DNA of 64,000 nt from contig NW_027184083.1 of the NCBI RefSeq assembly GCF_041296385.1, positions 3,038,001-3,102,000 of the forward strand. Reading direction: 5' to 3'. Positions 42,401 through 54,813 of the stretch are shown piece by piece. The number at the start of each line of letters is the position of its first letter. The first letter of the stretch is position 1. A model generated the notes under the pieces. That model was not told the origin of the DNA. It saw only the letters and a program-made list of their open reading frames with translations, and ran no database searches. The position numbers were made by a program, and so were the translations under genes. The DNA is from Aphelocoma coerulescens. Taxonomy: Eukaryota; Chordata; Aves; Passeriformes; Corvidae.

Positions 42401-44765
42401 AGGAATCATGATTACATATGGTAGCCTTCCATGGTATCTCATACCAGATGGAGTTGCCTGAACAATGGTGTGAGCAGTGTTCTCTTTCAATTTCCAATTT
42501 TTTTCCTCTTCCTTTCATAGCATCCAAATTTTTTATATCTCTTGTCAAGGGCATGGAATCAAGTCACACTCCCTCCCTCCCCACCCCACTGCTCCTCCCT
42601 CTCCCCATCCCAGCTTAACCTTGATGAAATGGTATTGCCCTGTGCCTCCAATAAACTCTGGTAAGCATGAATTGCATGTTTTACTAGGATGTAATCTTAA
42701 CTCTCAGTTGTATGGACCACACATAAATGCCACTGTCAACTTCTTCACTGTGGTTGTTGATTATGTTTTGTTGGGGAGGGGAGGGTTATGTTTTGAAAAT
42801 CATGTTCCAAACATACCTATCCCAGAATCTCAAAGCCCTCCAACTCCAAGCCTTCAGGTTCAGTAAAGACGGTGTTATTTTTCTGACTGGTGCAGAGGCT
42901 GTTAGAACTTGTGAGTTGTCAATAGCTAGCAGGAGAGCATAAGCACCAGAGCTCAGTAACCAGGTAAATAAGCCTGTTCCACTGACGTCATTGCTCTTTT
43001 TTTGTGTCTCAGCCCTTTGCCACTATGAAGATCGTGGCCATTTCAGGGAAGCTGCCATGGGGTTTTCATTCTGCCACACCCAGAGAAGCAGACATCCAGT
43101 AGTGGCCCCCAATGCAAGCAACTGCACATGGACTTAGCACTGCATACTTCCAGAGCATTACCAGTGGGGTGGGGGACAGCAGGCAGAAGACTGGCTTTAG
43201 CTATGGTTGCCCTCCACAGATTACTTAATCCAGTCTTGGCTTCCACCTAAACTCCTGGGAAAATGCCCAGTCTCCTAAAAGGCACTTTCAGGTAGGGCTT
43301 GCTTAGCTCCAAGTCTGGGTGTGAAGAGACTTTTGTTATGGGCATATCTGCAGCAACAGCATACATAGACAAGCAGCCTCAGACCTGTCCCATCCTCCTC
43401 TTCAAGAGCATACTAAACCCCTCCCCTTGTCAGGGGCACCAGTGCAGAGCTTACCCTGCTCTGCTCTGAACACAAGATGCATGCTGAATATGCATTTCTT
43501 AAACTGGGAGCATCCTTTAAGTTGCTAGGAAACAATGCAGACATCATAAGAACATGGGTAGCTAGGTTTTAGTGGATTGTTGAAATAAAAGCAAAATGGA
43601 TTTTTGTCTCTGTTTTGTAATGTGCGATGTCCTGGCACTGCTGTTGGGTTCCCACTGCCAAACTTTGCTGAGTTCTGGAATTCACCCAGTCCCCTTTTGG
43701 CTTCTGAAACACTTTGTGCAAGCACCTAGGATCCATTAAGGAGGACTGTGAGTTGCATGAGCAGCAAATGTATGAATAAAAGGATAGAAATGCTTTTTAA
43801 AGACTGAAAAGTCAATAATGAAATGCATTAGAGAAGCATCAAAATGTCCATTCCTGACAGGCCTTTGTTTTTATTTTGGGGAGGGCTTGAAATGTGCTTG
43901 GCCTTCCTAAGGAAAGTTGGGGTCCTGCAGAATAAACTTCTAATCTCAGGCAGTTTATAGTTTTCCATGACTGCTTTCCTGATACCGCTGCAGTGGATTG
44001 CAAAGCATTTCACAGATGCCAAGCCCCTGTGATTTAACCATTTTGCCTGACAGTCTGCAAGCAAATGTGTTAACTTTCAATGAAGGTCAGAAGTTAAAGA
44101 CAAGCAGGAGAGCTATAAAATAAATACATATGCTCTCTGAAACACTGTGAAAGAAACAATATAGAGCAGATATTGGTAATGCAATGTAAATATTGGATGC
44201 AAGCCCAGTTACAAAGCTAGAAAAGCTGCATTTCGGTTAGCACAGCTCTGGAAATGGGCTTTCAAGCCACTCTGTGCAGAGCCAACTTGCTTTTCTTATT
44301 CAGCTTTCCCAGGAGTAGCCCACAGATGAAAGATCCTGGTGGACATCCTGGTTAACAGCCCAAATTTTGATTGGGGTTGCTCACTTGCAAAGTTTAGTTT
44401 ATTTAATGTTTGTTCTAGAAGTTCTTTGCTGCTTATTAAGAGTTAGGCACTATGATGTGAGTATTTGGACTCAGTTGCAAAAGTTCAGTGTAGAATTATT
44501 AACTGTCCTTGGTTTGTAGAAAAATATTGGTACATTTTAAATTTTATCTCTCAAAATGAATATTTGTGTCTGCTGTGTTTCAGTTGGGATTAGTGACAAT
44601 TTGTGCTTTCTGAAATTGCTCCAGTCCCTGGGTGCTTAAGTGATTGCCCAGTTTCAGTAGTATCACTTATTGTTCATATTTTGGATGAAAACAGAGCCTC
44701 CCCCTTGGAAGGGAAATTCAAATTGTAACTGCTTGGCAGTGGTAGTTTGTGACTAAGAAATGATC
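42401..44765. other. Unrecognised non-coding sequence
   Basis: About 2.4 kb with only short open frames on both strands. I see no gene or complete repeat. Confidence 0.5.
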
Positions 44766-45389
44766 TGTCAGGAATGGAGGGCAAGAAGCCCCAACTGCAG
44801 AAGGGGTTAAACTGGTTGGAAGCAGGGGTGCCAGAGACAGGAGGACTCCCTGAAAGGGAATGGAGTTTCCCTTGGTGATGAGATAAGGAAGAGCCAAAGC
44901 ACTGCTTGTAGTCATCCTGGAATGGGAGCACTCAGGAGCCCAAGCTCAGGTGATGCCTTAGATCTTGACCTTTGTGTTTTTCAAATCCTGTACTGCTTAG
45001 AGTGTAACTCTGAAGTTTCTTGCGGCCTGTTGGTTTCTGCTCTCTCAGGCTGGGTAGACATAACAAAAGCCTCTCTGGGCCTGCACTCCAAGGTCACCCA
45101 GACTGTCCTAGGCCCAAAAAGTATAATCCAAAGATCTTCTAAGGGGGGCAAGCTGAGGGGAAATTGCATCATTGAACTGAAGCTTTAATTGGAGAATTAA
45201 CCCTGATATGCAAATGAACCAAACCTATAAAAGTGTGAAGAACTCGTGACCTGTGGTCCATCTTGGGGTCCATTCTGGCAATAGCATGTGGCTCCCAGGG
45301 TGTACCTTTGAAGGCCTTTCAAATAAATACCTATTTTATTCTTTTACTCCTGTCCAGTCTCTGTGTCTAGGAGGCCTCTTAAGGCATCA
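44766..45389 (+). mobile_element. Probable solo LTR, about 624 bp
   Basis: It begins TGTCAGGAATGG and ends AGGCATCA. CCTATAAAAGTG near 45225 and AATAAA near 45323 sit in normal LTR order. Flanks do not form a clear duplication, so the ends are provisional. Confidence 0.6.
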
Positions 45390-45497
45390 CAGGTACCACC
45401 TTTGAGCAACAGAGCTGGGCCACAGGATGCACCCACTGGTTGTACTGAAGTGCCCCCTGCAACTGCTGACAAGTTTGGTGCTGGAACGGGGGGGGGA

Positions 45498-46032
45498 TTA
45501 AGTGGTGCATTTCACACTGTCCTGTATGACATCCTTGTCTCTAAACTGGAGACACATGGATTTGACAGATGGATCACTTGGCACATAAGGAATTGGCTGA
45601 ATGGTCACACTCAAAGAGTTGCAGTCAATGGCTCAACATCCAAGTGGAGACCAGTGGTGAGTAGTGTCCCTCTGGGGTCAGTATTGGGACTGGTGCTGCT
45701 TAACATCTTTGTTGGCAACAGTGTGATCAAGTGCACCCTCAGCAAAATTGCAGATGACACCAAGCTGTGTGGTGCAGTTGACATGCTGGGGGGAAGGGAT
45801 GCCATCCAGAAGGACCTCAACAGGCTTGAGAGGTGGGCCTGTTCAAACCTCATGAGGTTCAATAAGGCCAAGTGCAAGGTCCTGCACCTGGGTCAGGGCA
45901 ATCCCAAGCGCAAATATAGACTGGGTGGAGAATGGATTGAGGAGAAGGACTTGGGGGTATTGATGGACGCGAAGCCCAAATTGAGTCGGCAGTGTATGCT
46001 CAGAGTCCAGAAAGCCAGCTGTACCTGGGCTG
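45498..46032 (+). repeat. CR1 LINE fragment (RT C-terminal part)
   Basis: The plus frame encodes typical CR1 ORF2 blocks: [44 protein letters not shown] and [10 protein letters not shown]. It keeps an open frame that continues into unrelated sequence after 46032. It is truncated at both ends. Confidence 0.92.
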
Positions 46033-46498
46033 CATCAAAAGAAAGGGAGAATAGACAAAAAAAGGAGCAGGACCTAGAGAAGGAAATAGAGGGTAGGAAG
46101 GCAACTGAGTTATTGCTGTCTTTAAAAATCAAACAGCTGCAAAAACAATTGCAGGAAGAAAAGCAGAAACCAAAAAAGTCCTGAGAACGGGTCAAAATGA
46201 TGCTTATACAGGTTACTTGTTCCCCTAAGATCGTACAGATTAGGAAACTAGTGGTATCCCCTGAAGATTGGGATGGAGATATCTGGGGTGATTCTGATGA
46301 CAGCAAACCAGAACTGGCACTCAGCCTGGGATTCTGGGCATCCTGAACTGAACTTTGCTTAAAGCTGAGTAGGGGGGCACCTCCCCAAATGACCACCAGA
46401 GACCCCCGAAGAGGCCTATGCAGGTACAGTGACACATATTATATAAAGTTGCCCAAGCCAAACAATTATGCAATAGTAGGTGGTGACTATTTATTAGA
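46033..46498 (+). mobile_element. Degraded ERV-like remnant, broken by provirus D
   Basis: The frame following CR1 encodes a Lys/Glu-rich coiled-coil-like stretch ([16 protein letters not shown]) and, after a stop, an acidic VSPEDWDGDIWGDSDDS. These could be the gag part of a class III (ERVL-like) element, since an ERVL-like pol remnant lies beyond provirus D. The assignment is tentative. Sequence continues at 53469 after D. Confidence 0.35.
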
Positions 46499-46966
46499 TG
46501 TTGCTGCCTGTTCTGAACTTCCCCTCCCCCTCCCAAAGACACGTGCTCCGGCCATGTGCTCCGAGCTCCTTTGTTCGAAGCGCGGGCAAAACCAAATGTA
46601 ACTCAAACTCTTCAGCAGTGTCTGATTGGCCACTCACCCCAGGTCCTCCCCTTCCCTCTTCTCCGAATAAAGGATAGTCGAGGGGAGGCTCCACCCTCTC
46701 TCAGCTCAGCTATCTTCCTGTGAACATCTGTGGTTGTCTCTCTCTTTCTTAAGGCTTCTAACTGCAGGGAATTGAGCGGGCAGGGAGCTATATTTCTCCC
46801 TCTTTGCTTCTGCTGATGGTATTTGCTCTGCAGCTGATACAGGTACCGATTTTAGAGCTATTAAGGTGCTAGATCGCCTGTGCTGCCTCTCTGGGCTGCT
46901 CGAGGCTTTCTAAGGCATTGAAATACAAGCGCTAGCCGGTATAAAGCTGAAAAGATACCATCCACA
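46499..46966 (+). repeat. Provirus D 5' LTR
   Basis: The LTR is 468 bp, TGTTGCTGCC...CATCCACA. It has GATTGG near 46624 and AATAAAGG near 46666. It appears identical to 53001-53468. Confidence 0.95.
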
Positions 46967-46968
46967 TT

Positions 46969-46986
46969 TGGCGCCCAACGTGCTAT
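46969..46986 (+). promoter_or_regulatory. Primer binding site of provirus D
   Basis: TGGCGCCCAACGTG matches the Lys(CUU)-tRNA primer site over its first 14 bases, the hallmark behind the K in ERVK. Confidence 0.85.
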
Positions 46987-47352
46987 CTCTGAACTCCGGT
47001 TCTGAGAGACTTTCAGGGTGTCCCGGCAGCTGTGTGTCTGCTGGAGTTAGCTCTGCACGTCGTGCTGTGCCAGCTCTGTGTAGCGAGCTGTTACTTTTTG
47101 CGTAACAGTGAGCCCAGAGGCTCAGCCTGTACCTCCCCCACACCACGGGGCGAGGGAACGGCTTGAAAGCAGAAGACCCTTCTCGCATGTTTTTTTTCTC
47201 CGGACCTGCTTCCCTGTGGTAAAATCCAGATTTCTGGTGAGTATTTCCCTGCTGGTTTAGGGGCTCCTGTCTTAAGCTGGTGCCGGTTCAAACTTTCTCT
47301 TTTTTTTCTCCTTTGGGCGAGTTGGGTTGAGGTTCGTGGTGTTGCTTTCATA

Positions 47353-49305
47353 ATGGGATCTGAAGTTTCTGCACACCATAGAGAAATATACCACCAAGTT
47401 CAAAGCTACCTTTCCTTAACTGGGCATAAATACCCTAAAAATCTAGTTCACTCTTTTGTAGGATGGCTTTTTCAGTATTTTCCTAATCTTACCTCCGAAG
47501 ACATAAGATCTCCTGAATTTTGGGATAAGGTGGGGAGAAAACTTTCCTCTCTTAGGCGTGCAGGAGATGAAACAGTTTCAAAATTCTTTCCTCTCCTAAG
47601 TTATACTTTGCCTGAGAAAAAGGCAGTACATGAAAAGCCTCTGCAAAATACCCCTGTTAATTCCCTTATACCCTCTTCCAACCCCTTTGTCCCGGACCCC
47701 TCTTCCCCTACGCTGGTAAACACAGCTCGAGCAGACTGCTTTTTAGCACAGGAGAGCTATCGTCCTCCTGGCTCACCCGTGTTTCCTCAGCACCCTGCCT
47801 CGGACGGGAATCCGGAGCCCGTCCCAGGACCTTCCCAACCCCTTTTCTCCACTCCCTTGTCCCCAGTTTCTAGCCCTCATGTTTCAAGGGCGCGTAAAAA
47901 CCCCTTCTCCCCTGATCTCTTTGTTCCCAGGGAGAGCCATTGCCATGTGCTCGCAGCCCGGGGAAAAACCCCTCCCCCCAACCCCTTTTCTTCGAGTTTG
48001 TTCGTCTCCAATAATGGCGGCCGCGATGTTCCTTCCTCTCCAAACTACACCTCCCACAATCCCTTTCTCCCCCACCCCACAAACCCCTTCTTGTCCCCAT
48101 CCCCTCCCACTCATGCGTCACAATCTGACCCCGCCCCTAACCCCGCCCCCACAGCGTCGTGTTTCACCCCTCCCTCTGTGCCCGCCCATGGCTCAAGTAC
48201 CGCCCCTGCCTCAAACAACCCCGCCCCCAACCCCTCCCCTCCTCCGGCCGTGTCCCCGCCTCCACTCCCCGCCCCTGCGCCTCCACTCCCCGCCCCTGCT
48301 TCCTCTTGTCCTGTCCCTGGTTCCCACAATCCTGTAAATACCTCTTTAAATCCGGGAACCCATGGCTACCAGGAAGTAACTCCAACTGCTTCTACTACAC
48401 TCTCTCCTACTAGCAATGTAGCAAACCCTGACTGGAAACCCTTACCTTGTTCTAATATTAAGGATTTGTGCAAGGCCATTAAGGAGTTTGGAATGCATAG
48501 TAATTATTTTAAGAGCCTTTTAAGTGCTACTTTTGCAACTCACTTACTAGTACCTCATGATCTACTTACATTGATGCAAACTCTTCTAACAGCTGGTGAT
48601 TTTATGATGTGGAAAAAGCAATGGAAAATAATTTTATCTGATTTACTAAAAATTTTGTGGCAAACTCCAGATAATTACCTGGACCTTGAGAATAATTATA
48701 TCACATTAGACCTTTTATCTGGTGACAATAATATGGCAAATCCTCAAAAACAAGCAATGCTTATCCCTCGTCCAGTTCTTACTGAAATCACACGTGCTGC
48801 TGAAAAGGCCTTAACATTATTACCATCTCAAACTCCTAACTCTCATTATACCACCATCAAGCAATTGCCAAATGAAAATATTATTCACTTTTATAACCGT
48901 TTGTGCGAAGCTGTCTCTTCTCAGGTCCCTAGTCCTGACCTCCGACAAGCGCTCCTACTCTAACTTCTCCAAGTAAATACGAATGATGATTGCAAACAAG
49001 TCATCCTCACTCTCCCTCTTCATCCTCCTCCTACTGTTGAATCCATCCTCGAAGTCTGTACAAAGAAGGTGCAGCTGAACACAGCTGCTCCCCTTTTGGA
49101 AAAAGTGGGGATGGTTGGGGAAGTTGTGGAGAATGCTATGGGTACAGGAGAAACTCAGTCGCGTGGTAACCTTATATGCTATCGTTGTCAGAAAAAGGGA
49201 CATGTAGCTCGCAATTGCAGAGCGATTATAACTGCTGATAAAAACTCTCTAAAGATTGTTTCCCCAGGTCAACAGCAGGGAAACCAGCAACTCAACGCGT
49301 CCTAA
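47353..49305 (+). pseudogene. gag: Provirus D gag, one internal stop
   Basis: The ATG at 47353 begins MGSEVSAHHRE (Gly-2, likely myristoylated). Matrix is followed by a Pro/Ala-rich linker (about 47650-48350), then capsid. One zinc knuckle follows (CYRCQKKGHVARNC, about 49174-49215). The frame is open from 47353 to 49305 except for TAA at 48961-48963, in late capsid; C has Glu there. Length without the stop is about 650 codons, normal for betaretroviral Gag. As it stands it would give a capsid lacking its end and no nucleocapsid. Confidence 0.93.
49239..49245 (+). promoter_or_regulatory. Candidate gag-pro slip site of D
   Basis: T AAA AAC is in phase with gag. The -1 frame has stops just upstream and is open from here into pro-pol, which marks this as the entry point. 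It is not a strict X XXY YYZ heptamer. Confidence 0.55.
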
Positions 49306-52300
49306 CAGCTCCGCGTTCAGACAAAAATAGAGCTGCAGACAAAGCAACTTGGACTTCTGGACTCAGGTTTAAGGTAACCTGTGCTGAAACACACCATTTC
49401 AACAACAACAAACAGACTGTAATACCCATCTCATTCCAGAATGTGGACCACATGCAAGACTTTACATACCTTTTTGTTATTGGGGACACTCGGGTAACAC
49501 CTGCTGGGATAGAGGTTACACCCACACTCATGAAAGTGGATCAGAACGGGTGTTCTAACGTAATGGTACAATGTATATATCCGCCGTACTTTATGCAAAA
49601 GGGTCAAGTCATTGCACAGGCCATTCCACTGCCCAAATACCTGCCCACAGATGGTCATATCCCAGCCATCTGTTGGACTGAGGTTTTGGGAAATGACAAA
49701 CCTATAATAGAATGTAAACTCTGTCACAAATCACAAAAAATCAGTATAATGGGAATGATAGACACAGGTGCTGATGTGACTGTCATTCCATTTGATAAGT
49801 GGCCTGAGCAATGGGAATTGAAATCTCAGGGCATCATACAAGGGATTGGAGGTACCCTCATTGCAAAGCAATCCAAACACACCATCCAAATTGAAGGTCC
49901 TGAAGGACAAATAGCAACTCTTCGTCCGTATGTCCTGGACACCAAATTCACCCTGTGGGGAAGGGATGCCATGTCTCAGTGGGGAACAAAAATTGATATC
50001 AGCCCTAGATATCAAAATTTTCTCTTGCAGGCCACTGAAGCAGAGTGCCATCCACAAAAATTAACTTGGAAAACAGATGAACCCGTGCAAGTTAGACAGT
50101 GGTCTTTAAAAAAAGAAAACTTAGAGGCACTCAAAACATTAGTAGCTGAACAATTGGCTAAAGGAAATATAGTTCCAACTAACAGCCCATGGAACACACC
50201 CGTGTTTGTAATAGAAAAAACGGGAAAGGACAAATACAGGCTACTCCAAGATCTTAGAGAAGTTAATAAAGTTATTGAAGACATGGGACCCCTTCAACCA
50301 GGTATGCCATCACCTTCAATGCTCCCACAACATTGGCATTTAGCTGTTCTTGACATTAAAGATTGCTTTTTTCATATTCCACTCCATCCTGCAGATGCCC
50401 CTCGATTTGCATTTTCTGTACCCTCTCTTAATCATGAAACTCCCATGGAACGTTACCATTGGCTTGTGCTTCCCCAAGGTATGAAAAATTCCCCAACTCT
50501 CTGCCAAGAGTACATTGCTAAAATTCTATCTCCCATCCGTGCCAAGGCAGAGAAAGCCATCATCCTACATTACATGGATGATGTGCTGGTGTGTGCTCCC
50601 AATAATCAGTATCTTGAGCAGACACTTAACATGGTGATTGAGGCCCTAGAGGCCAAGGGCTTTGAATTACAACCTGAAAAAATGCAGAGAACAAGCCCTT
50701 GGAAATACCTCGGACTCAAAATCACAGAAACCTCTATCACCCCAACACCCGTCACCATTAATAATAACCCAAAAACATTAGAGGAAGTGCAACAGATCTG
50801 TGGGACACTGAAGTATTTAAGGCGCTGGCTAGGACTCACCACAGAGGATGTAGCTCCTATTGCAAACCTAGTAAAAGGGGAAGGCGGTCCAGCATCCCCC
50901 AGATCCCTGACAGAAGAGGCAAGGCAGTCTCTCAGAAAGATACAAGAGATCATTTCCACCAGGCAAGCACACAGGTATCAGCCCTCCCTACCCTTTAAGC
51001 TTGTCATTCTAGGGAAGGCACCACGCTTTCACGGCCTCATATTTCAGTGGGACAAAGAGCAGAAGGACCACCTCATCATAATTGAATGGGTTTTCCTTCC
51101 ACTCCAGCCTCCTAAAACCATCACACAGCCACAAGAATTAATAGCAAAAATTATCATGAAGGGTAGAGCAAGGCTCCGCACCCTGGCAGGATGTGACTTT
51201 GCATGCATCTACTTACCAGTAACAACAGACGCATTAGATCACCTACTCCAAAATAATATAAATTTACAATTTGCATTAGATAGTTACTCAGGCCAAATCT
51301 CAAATCATTACCCAAAACATGAAATGTTTAATCTGCCATTCTCTTTCATCCCTCGAGAGATTCAAAGCAGAAAACCCCTCGATGCGATTACTGTTTTTAC
51401 TGATGCATCAGGAAAAAGTAAGAAGTCCGTGGTCACATGGAGAAATTCAAAGACACAAAAGTGGGAATCTGACATAAAGGTAATCCAAGGATCACCACAA
51501 GTAGCTGAATTAGCAGCTGTCATTAGAGCATTTGAGAGGTTCAAAGAACCCTTTAATTTGGTCACAGACTCAGCATATGTAGCTGGAGTAACTGTTAGAG
51601 CTGAGCATGCTCTCCTAAAAGAAATCTCAAACAAAAAAAAATTTATGATTTACTCTCAAAATTAATTTATCTGGTTTCCCACAGAGAGCATCCCTACTTT
51701 GTCATGCATGTGAGGTCACATACAAACTTGCCAGGATTTATTGCGGAAGGTAATCGTAGAGCTGATGCTCTGGCTATGCCAGCAGACATAGTTCTATCAG
51801 CCGACTTACCAAAGCTCCCCCAAGTTTTCGAACAGGCAAAACTGAGCCATGCTATGTACCATCAAAATATTCCTGCTCTTATCCGCATGTTCCATCTGTC
51901 ACGGATGCAGGCAAAAGCAATAGTGGCAACATGTCCCAACTGCCAGAAGCTACAGCTTCCATCACTGGGCATGGGAGTCAATCCCAGAGGCATTAATAGC
52001 GGTGAAGTGTGGCAGATGGACGTCACACATTTCCCTGAATTTGGGAGATTAAAATACGTTCATGTTTCTATTGATACCTTCTCTGGTGCTATGTATGCCT
52101 CTGCACATGCAGGCGAAAAAGCTAGGGACGTTGAAAAACATCTTGTCCAAGCTTTTGCTGTGCTCGGTATACCTGAGGAGATAAAAACTGATAATGGACC
52201 TGCCTACACCTCTCAGGAGTTTAAAAACTTTCGTCAGCAGTGGGGATTTTGACATGTTACAGGTATTCCTCACTCCCCAACCGGACAAGGCATTGTTGAA

Positions 52301-52750
52301 CGTGCCCATCAAACCCTCAAGCGAATGCTGCTACAACAATCAGGGACCACCAAACTCAATTCACCTGTCCTCAGACTCAGCAAAGCACTGTTTACCATAA
52401 ACTTCCTGAATGGCACCTTTGAGGATCCAAACCCTCCCATCTATCGTCATTTCCAGAACACCGGGAGACAGAAACTGAAGGAGAATCCAGAAGTCCTGCT
52501 CCGGGACCCAGAGACTCAGAAAATCCAAGGACCATACAAACTTGTAACTTGGGGACGTGGGTATGCCAGTGTATCTACCCCTCAAGGACTGAGATGGATC
52601 CCAGGGAAATGGGTAAAGCCTTATGTCACTTCCTCAAAAATTAAGGAGGTTAAAACTGCCTCCTGGAAGAGACGCCGTAAAAAGGATCCTAATTTTGCAC
52701 CCTCATGTAAACCCTTTGCTGCAGATTTTGATGTTAATCCCTTGAGTTAA
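49246..52750 (+). pseudogene. pro-pol: Provirus D pro-pol in one frame, two breaks
   Basis: The frame from the slip site runs without interruption through a dUTPase-like domain (KGQVIAQAIPLP) and protease with intact DTGAD (49761-49775). It continues through RT with intact YMDD (50571-50582), the connection, and RNase H with TDASG and TDSAY. There is no frame change between protease and RT. At 51634-51642 an A run is two bases longer than in C and shifts the frame. Integrase continues in the new frame with TDNGPAYTS, has TGA at 52250-52252, then IVERAHQ, and ends at TAA 52748-52750. The A-run difference could be a sequencing error; the TGA is shared with C. Confidence 0.93.
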
Positions 52751-52980
52751 GTTGCACTGTTTTGCACTCAGGTTTTGCACTGTACTCTGTAAGTCTTCGT
52801 CCTGATACTCCATACCATAGATGTCCTAACTAACCCCCTGAGTTTTGCTGGGGAACTAGTTTAAAGGCATCCTAGGTACTATCGAAGTTGTAGGGACGAT
52901 AGATTCCAATTATGTTTTGCACTGTTGTTCTGTTACTGTTCTATGCACTTTAAGTTACTAAGAGTTACAACCCAGCTTTA
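52751..52980 (+). other. 3' untranslated region of provirus D with TTTTGCACTG repeats
   Basis: No env is present. Repeated TTGCACT motifs lie after the stop, in the same arrangement as in C. Confidence 0.65.
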
Positions 52981-52999
52981 AAGAAAAAAAAATAGGGAA
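52981..52999 (+). promoter_or_regulatory. Polypurine tract of provirus D
   Basis: The tract is AAGAAAAAAAAATAGGGAA, which has a single T. The T is absent in C. Confidence 0.7.
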
Positions 53000-53000
53000 T

Positions 53001-53468
53001 TGTTGCTGCCTGTTCTGAACTTCCCCTCCCCCTCCCAAAGACACGTGCTCCGGCCATGTGCTCCGAGCTCCTTTGTTCGAAGCGCGGGCAAAACCAAATG
53101 TAACTCAAACTCTTCAGCAGTGTCTGATTGGCCACTCACCCCAGGTCCTCCCCTTCCCTCTTCTCCGAATAAAGGATAGTCGAGGGGAGGCTCCACCCTC
53201 TCTCAGCTCAGCTATCTTCCTGTGAACATCTGTGGTTGTCTCTCTCTTTCTTAAGGCTTCTAACTGCAGGGAATTGAGCGGGCAGGGAGCTATATTTCTC
53301 CCTCTTTGCTTCTGCTGATGGTATTTGCTCTGCAGCTGATACAGGTACCGATTTTAGAGCTATTAAGGTGCTAGATCGCCTGTGCTGCCTCTCTGGGCTG
53401 CTCGAGGCTTTCTAAGGCATTGAAATACAAGCGCTAGCCGGTATAAAGCTGAAAAGATACCATCCACA
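53001..53468 (+). repeat. Provirus D 3' LTR
   Basis: The LTR is 468 bp, apparently identical to the 5' LTR, and is followed by ATTAGA. Confidence 0.95.
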
Positions 53469-53639
53469 ATTAGATAGGCAGGTTTATGTAGATTTCAATG
53501 TATTAATTCTCTCACTGCTTGCTTGAATTCTGGAAAACTTCTACTTTGCACCCTGTGCAGAATAAACAATGTCTCCTTTCTAAACCTGACTCTTTGTCCA
53601 TGTTGAGTTCCAAAGAATCAGTAACAATCTGAAACCTCG

Positions 53640-54665
53640 AACTGGGAAGTGAAGAGATCCCCAGTTTGGAGAAGCAAAGATTGGCAATCATTGCTATATA
53701 AAGCCAGGAAAACGCTTTTCAAGATGGGATGGGCAAAAGCTCATGCTAAGGATAATCAACCAGATACAAAGTGGAATCAAAAGGCAGATGAGCTAACTAA
53801 AATCAGGAAAATCATCTTAAATCCTGAGTAGTATTGATTGGGAGAATGGTTACATCAAAACCTAGGCCACACAGGTAAAGAAGAACTTTATTTTTCTGCA
53901 CAGAGTAAAGAAATAGAAACAAAATATAGAAATATAAAAAATATAAACAGAAAGAACTTGTGAAACTATTCTTACGGAATGTCCCCAGCATAGATTGAAA
54001 TTACGAGCAGATCACCCTGCTAAAGCATCATCTGTACATATCTATGAAGGGGAAACATTATGGTCTACATGGCAAATTGATTATTAAATCCTCTGTGGGA
54101 TATCAATACATCCTCACAGGAATGGAAGTAGTCTCTGGCTTGCTTATGGCAACTAAGTGTTGGAAAGAAAATGAGTGAAACGTAGTGCAAGGGCTATAAT
54201 TTTTGTTCTCAAATTAATTACTCCTGATGTTATCCAAAGTGACAATGGCTCACATTTTTTGTGTAAGGAAGTGCAAGATTGGGCAAAACAAGAGGAAATT
54301 AAATGGGTATTCCATACCCCATACTACCCTCAATCAAATGGCATGGCAGAAAGCACTAATGGCTTATTGAAAAGGAATCTCAAACCACACAAAGCTCAAT
54401 GAGAGATGAGACTTCCCAGAGTGCTCCATCAATTAAATAATCAATACAGGCCTATTGGAAGCCCTGTAAGATGAGTATTCTTTGTAAAAAATGAGCTTAG
54501 CCCTCCACTTACTGGGAAAAGATAATATCCAATGCCATTACAGACAGGACAGCCTGTGATGTTCAATCTACTATGCATCAGTACTGTACCTATGACTTTA
54601 AACCTTGTGGCCCACTTGCCAAGGAAGCTACTGATAGCAGTAATGCAAAACACAGAAAGAGTGCA
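53640..54665 (+). pseudogene. pol: ERVL-type pol remnant (RNase H end and integrase)
   Basis: One frame encodes an RNase H C-terminal piece (GWAKAHAKDN, WNQKADELTK). Further on, in other frames, lie integrase pieces: QSDNGSHF (second catalytic Asp) and YPQSNGMAESTNGLLKR (third catalytic Glu). The style is that of class III ERVL elements and differs from the class II integrases here. Many stops and frameshifts show it is old. The AATAAA-bearing stretch 53475-53635 before it may be an LTR end from a further insertion. Confidence 0.7.
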
Positions 54666-54724
54666 TGATGGATTTTTCCTTTTTTTAATGGGCTAATCTG
54701 TTCAGACTCTCCCTACTGAAACAA

Positions 54725-54813
54725 GTCTACTCTGCTCTCATGAGACTCCACCTAGAGTACTGCGTCCAGCTCTGGGGTCCCCAGCACAGGAAAGTTACTC
54801 CTTGAGTTGGAGT
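54725..54813 (+). repeat. CR1 LINE, first part of a copy split twice
   Basis: The sequence encodes the CR1 segment read as LEYCVQLWGPQHR. The same copy continues at 55387-55531 and 56506-56822. Confidence 0.85.

Larger units (their letters stand above)
46499..53468 (+). mobile_element. Provirus D: youngest class II ERV, env-less, fused pro-pol
   Basis: The element is flanked by the perfect 6-bp duplication ATTAGA (46493-46498 and 53469-53474). Both LTRs are 468 bp, and by eye I found no difference between them, so the insertion is recent. Order: LTR, Lys primer site, gag, pro-pol, polypurine tract, LTR. It belongs with provirus C. Coding damage is light: one stop in gag, a 2-base expansion in an A run in RNase H, and a TGA in integrase. 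Confidence 0.95.

Noticed and set aside
45363..46184. 273-codon plus-strand frame as a possible host gene
   Set aside because: Most of it is a CR1 reverse transcriptase fragment; the rest joins an unrelated remnant. No exon structure is seen.
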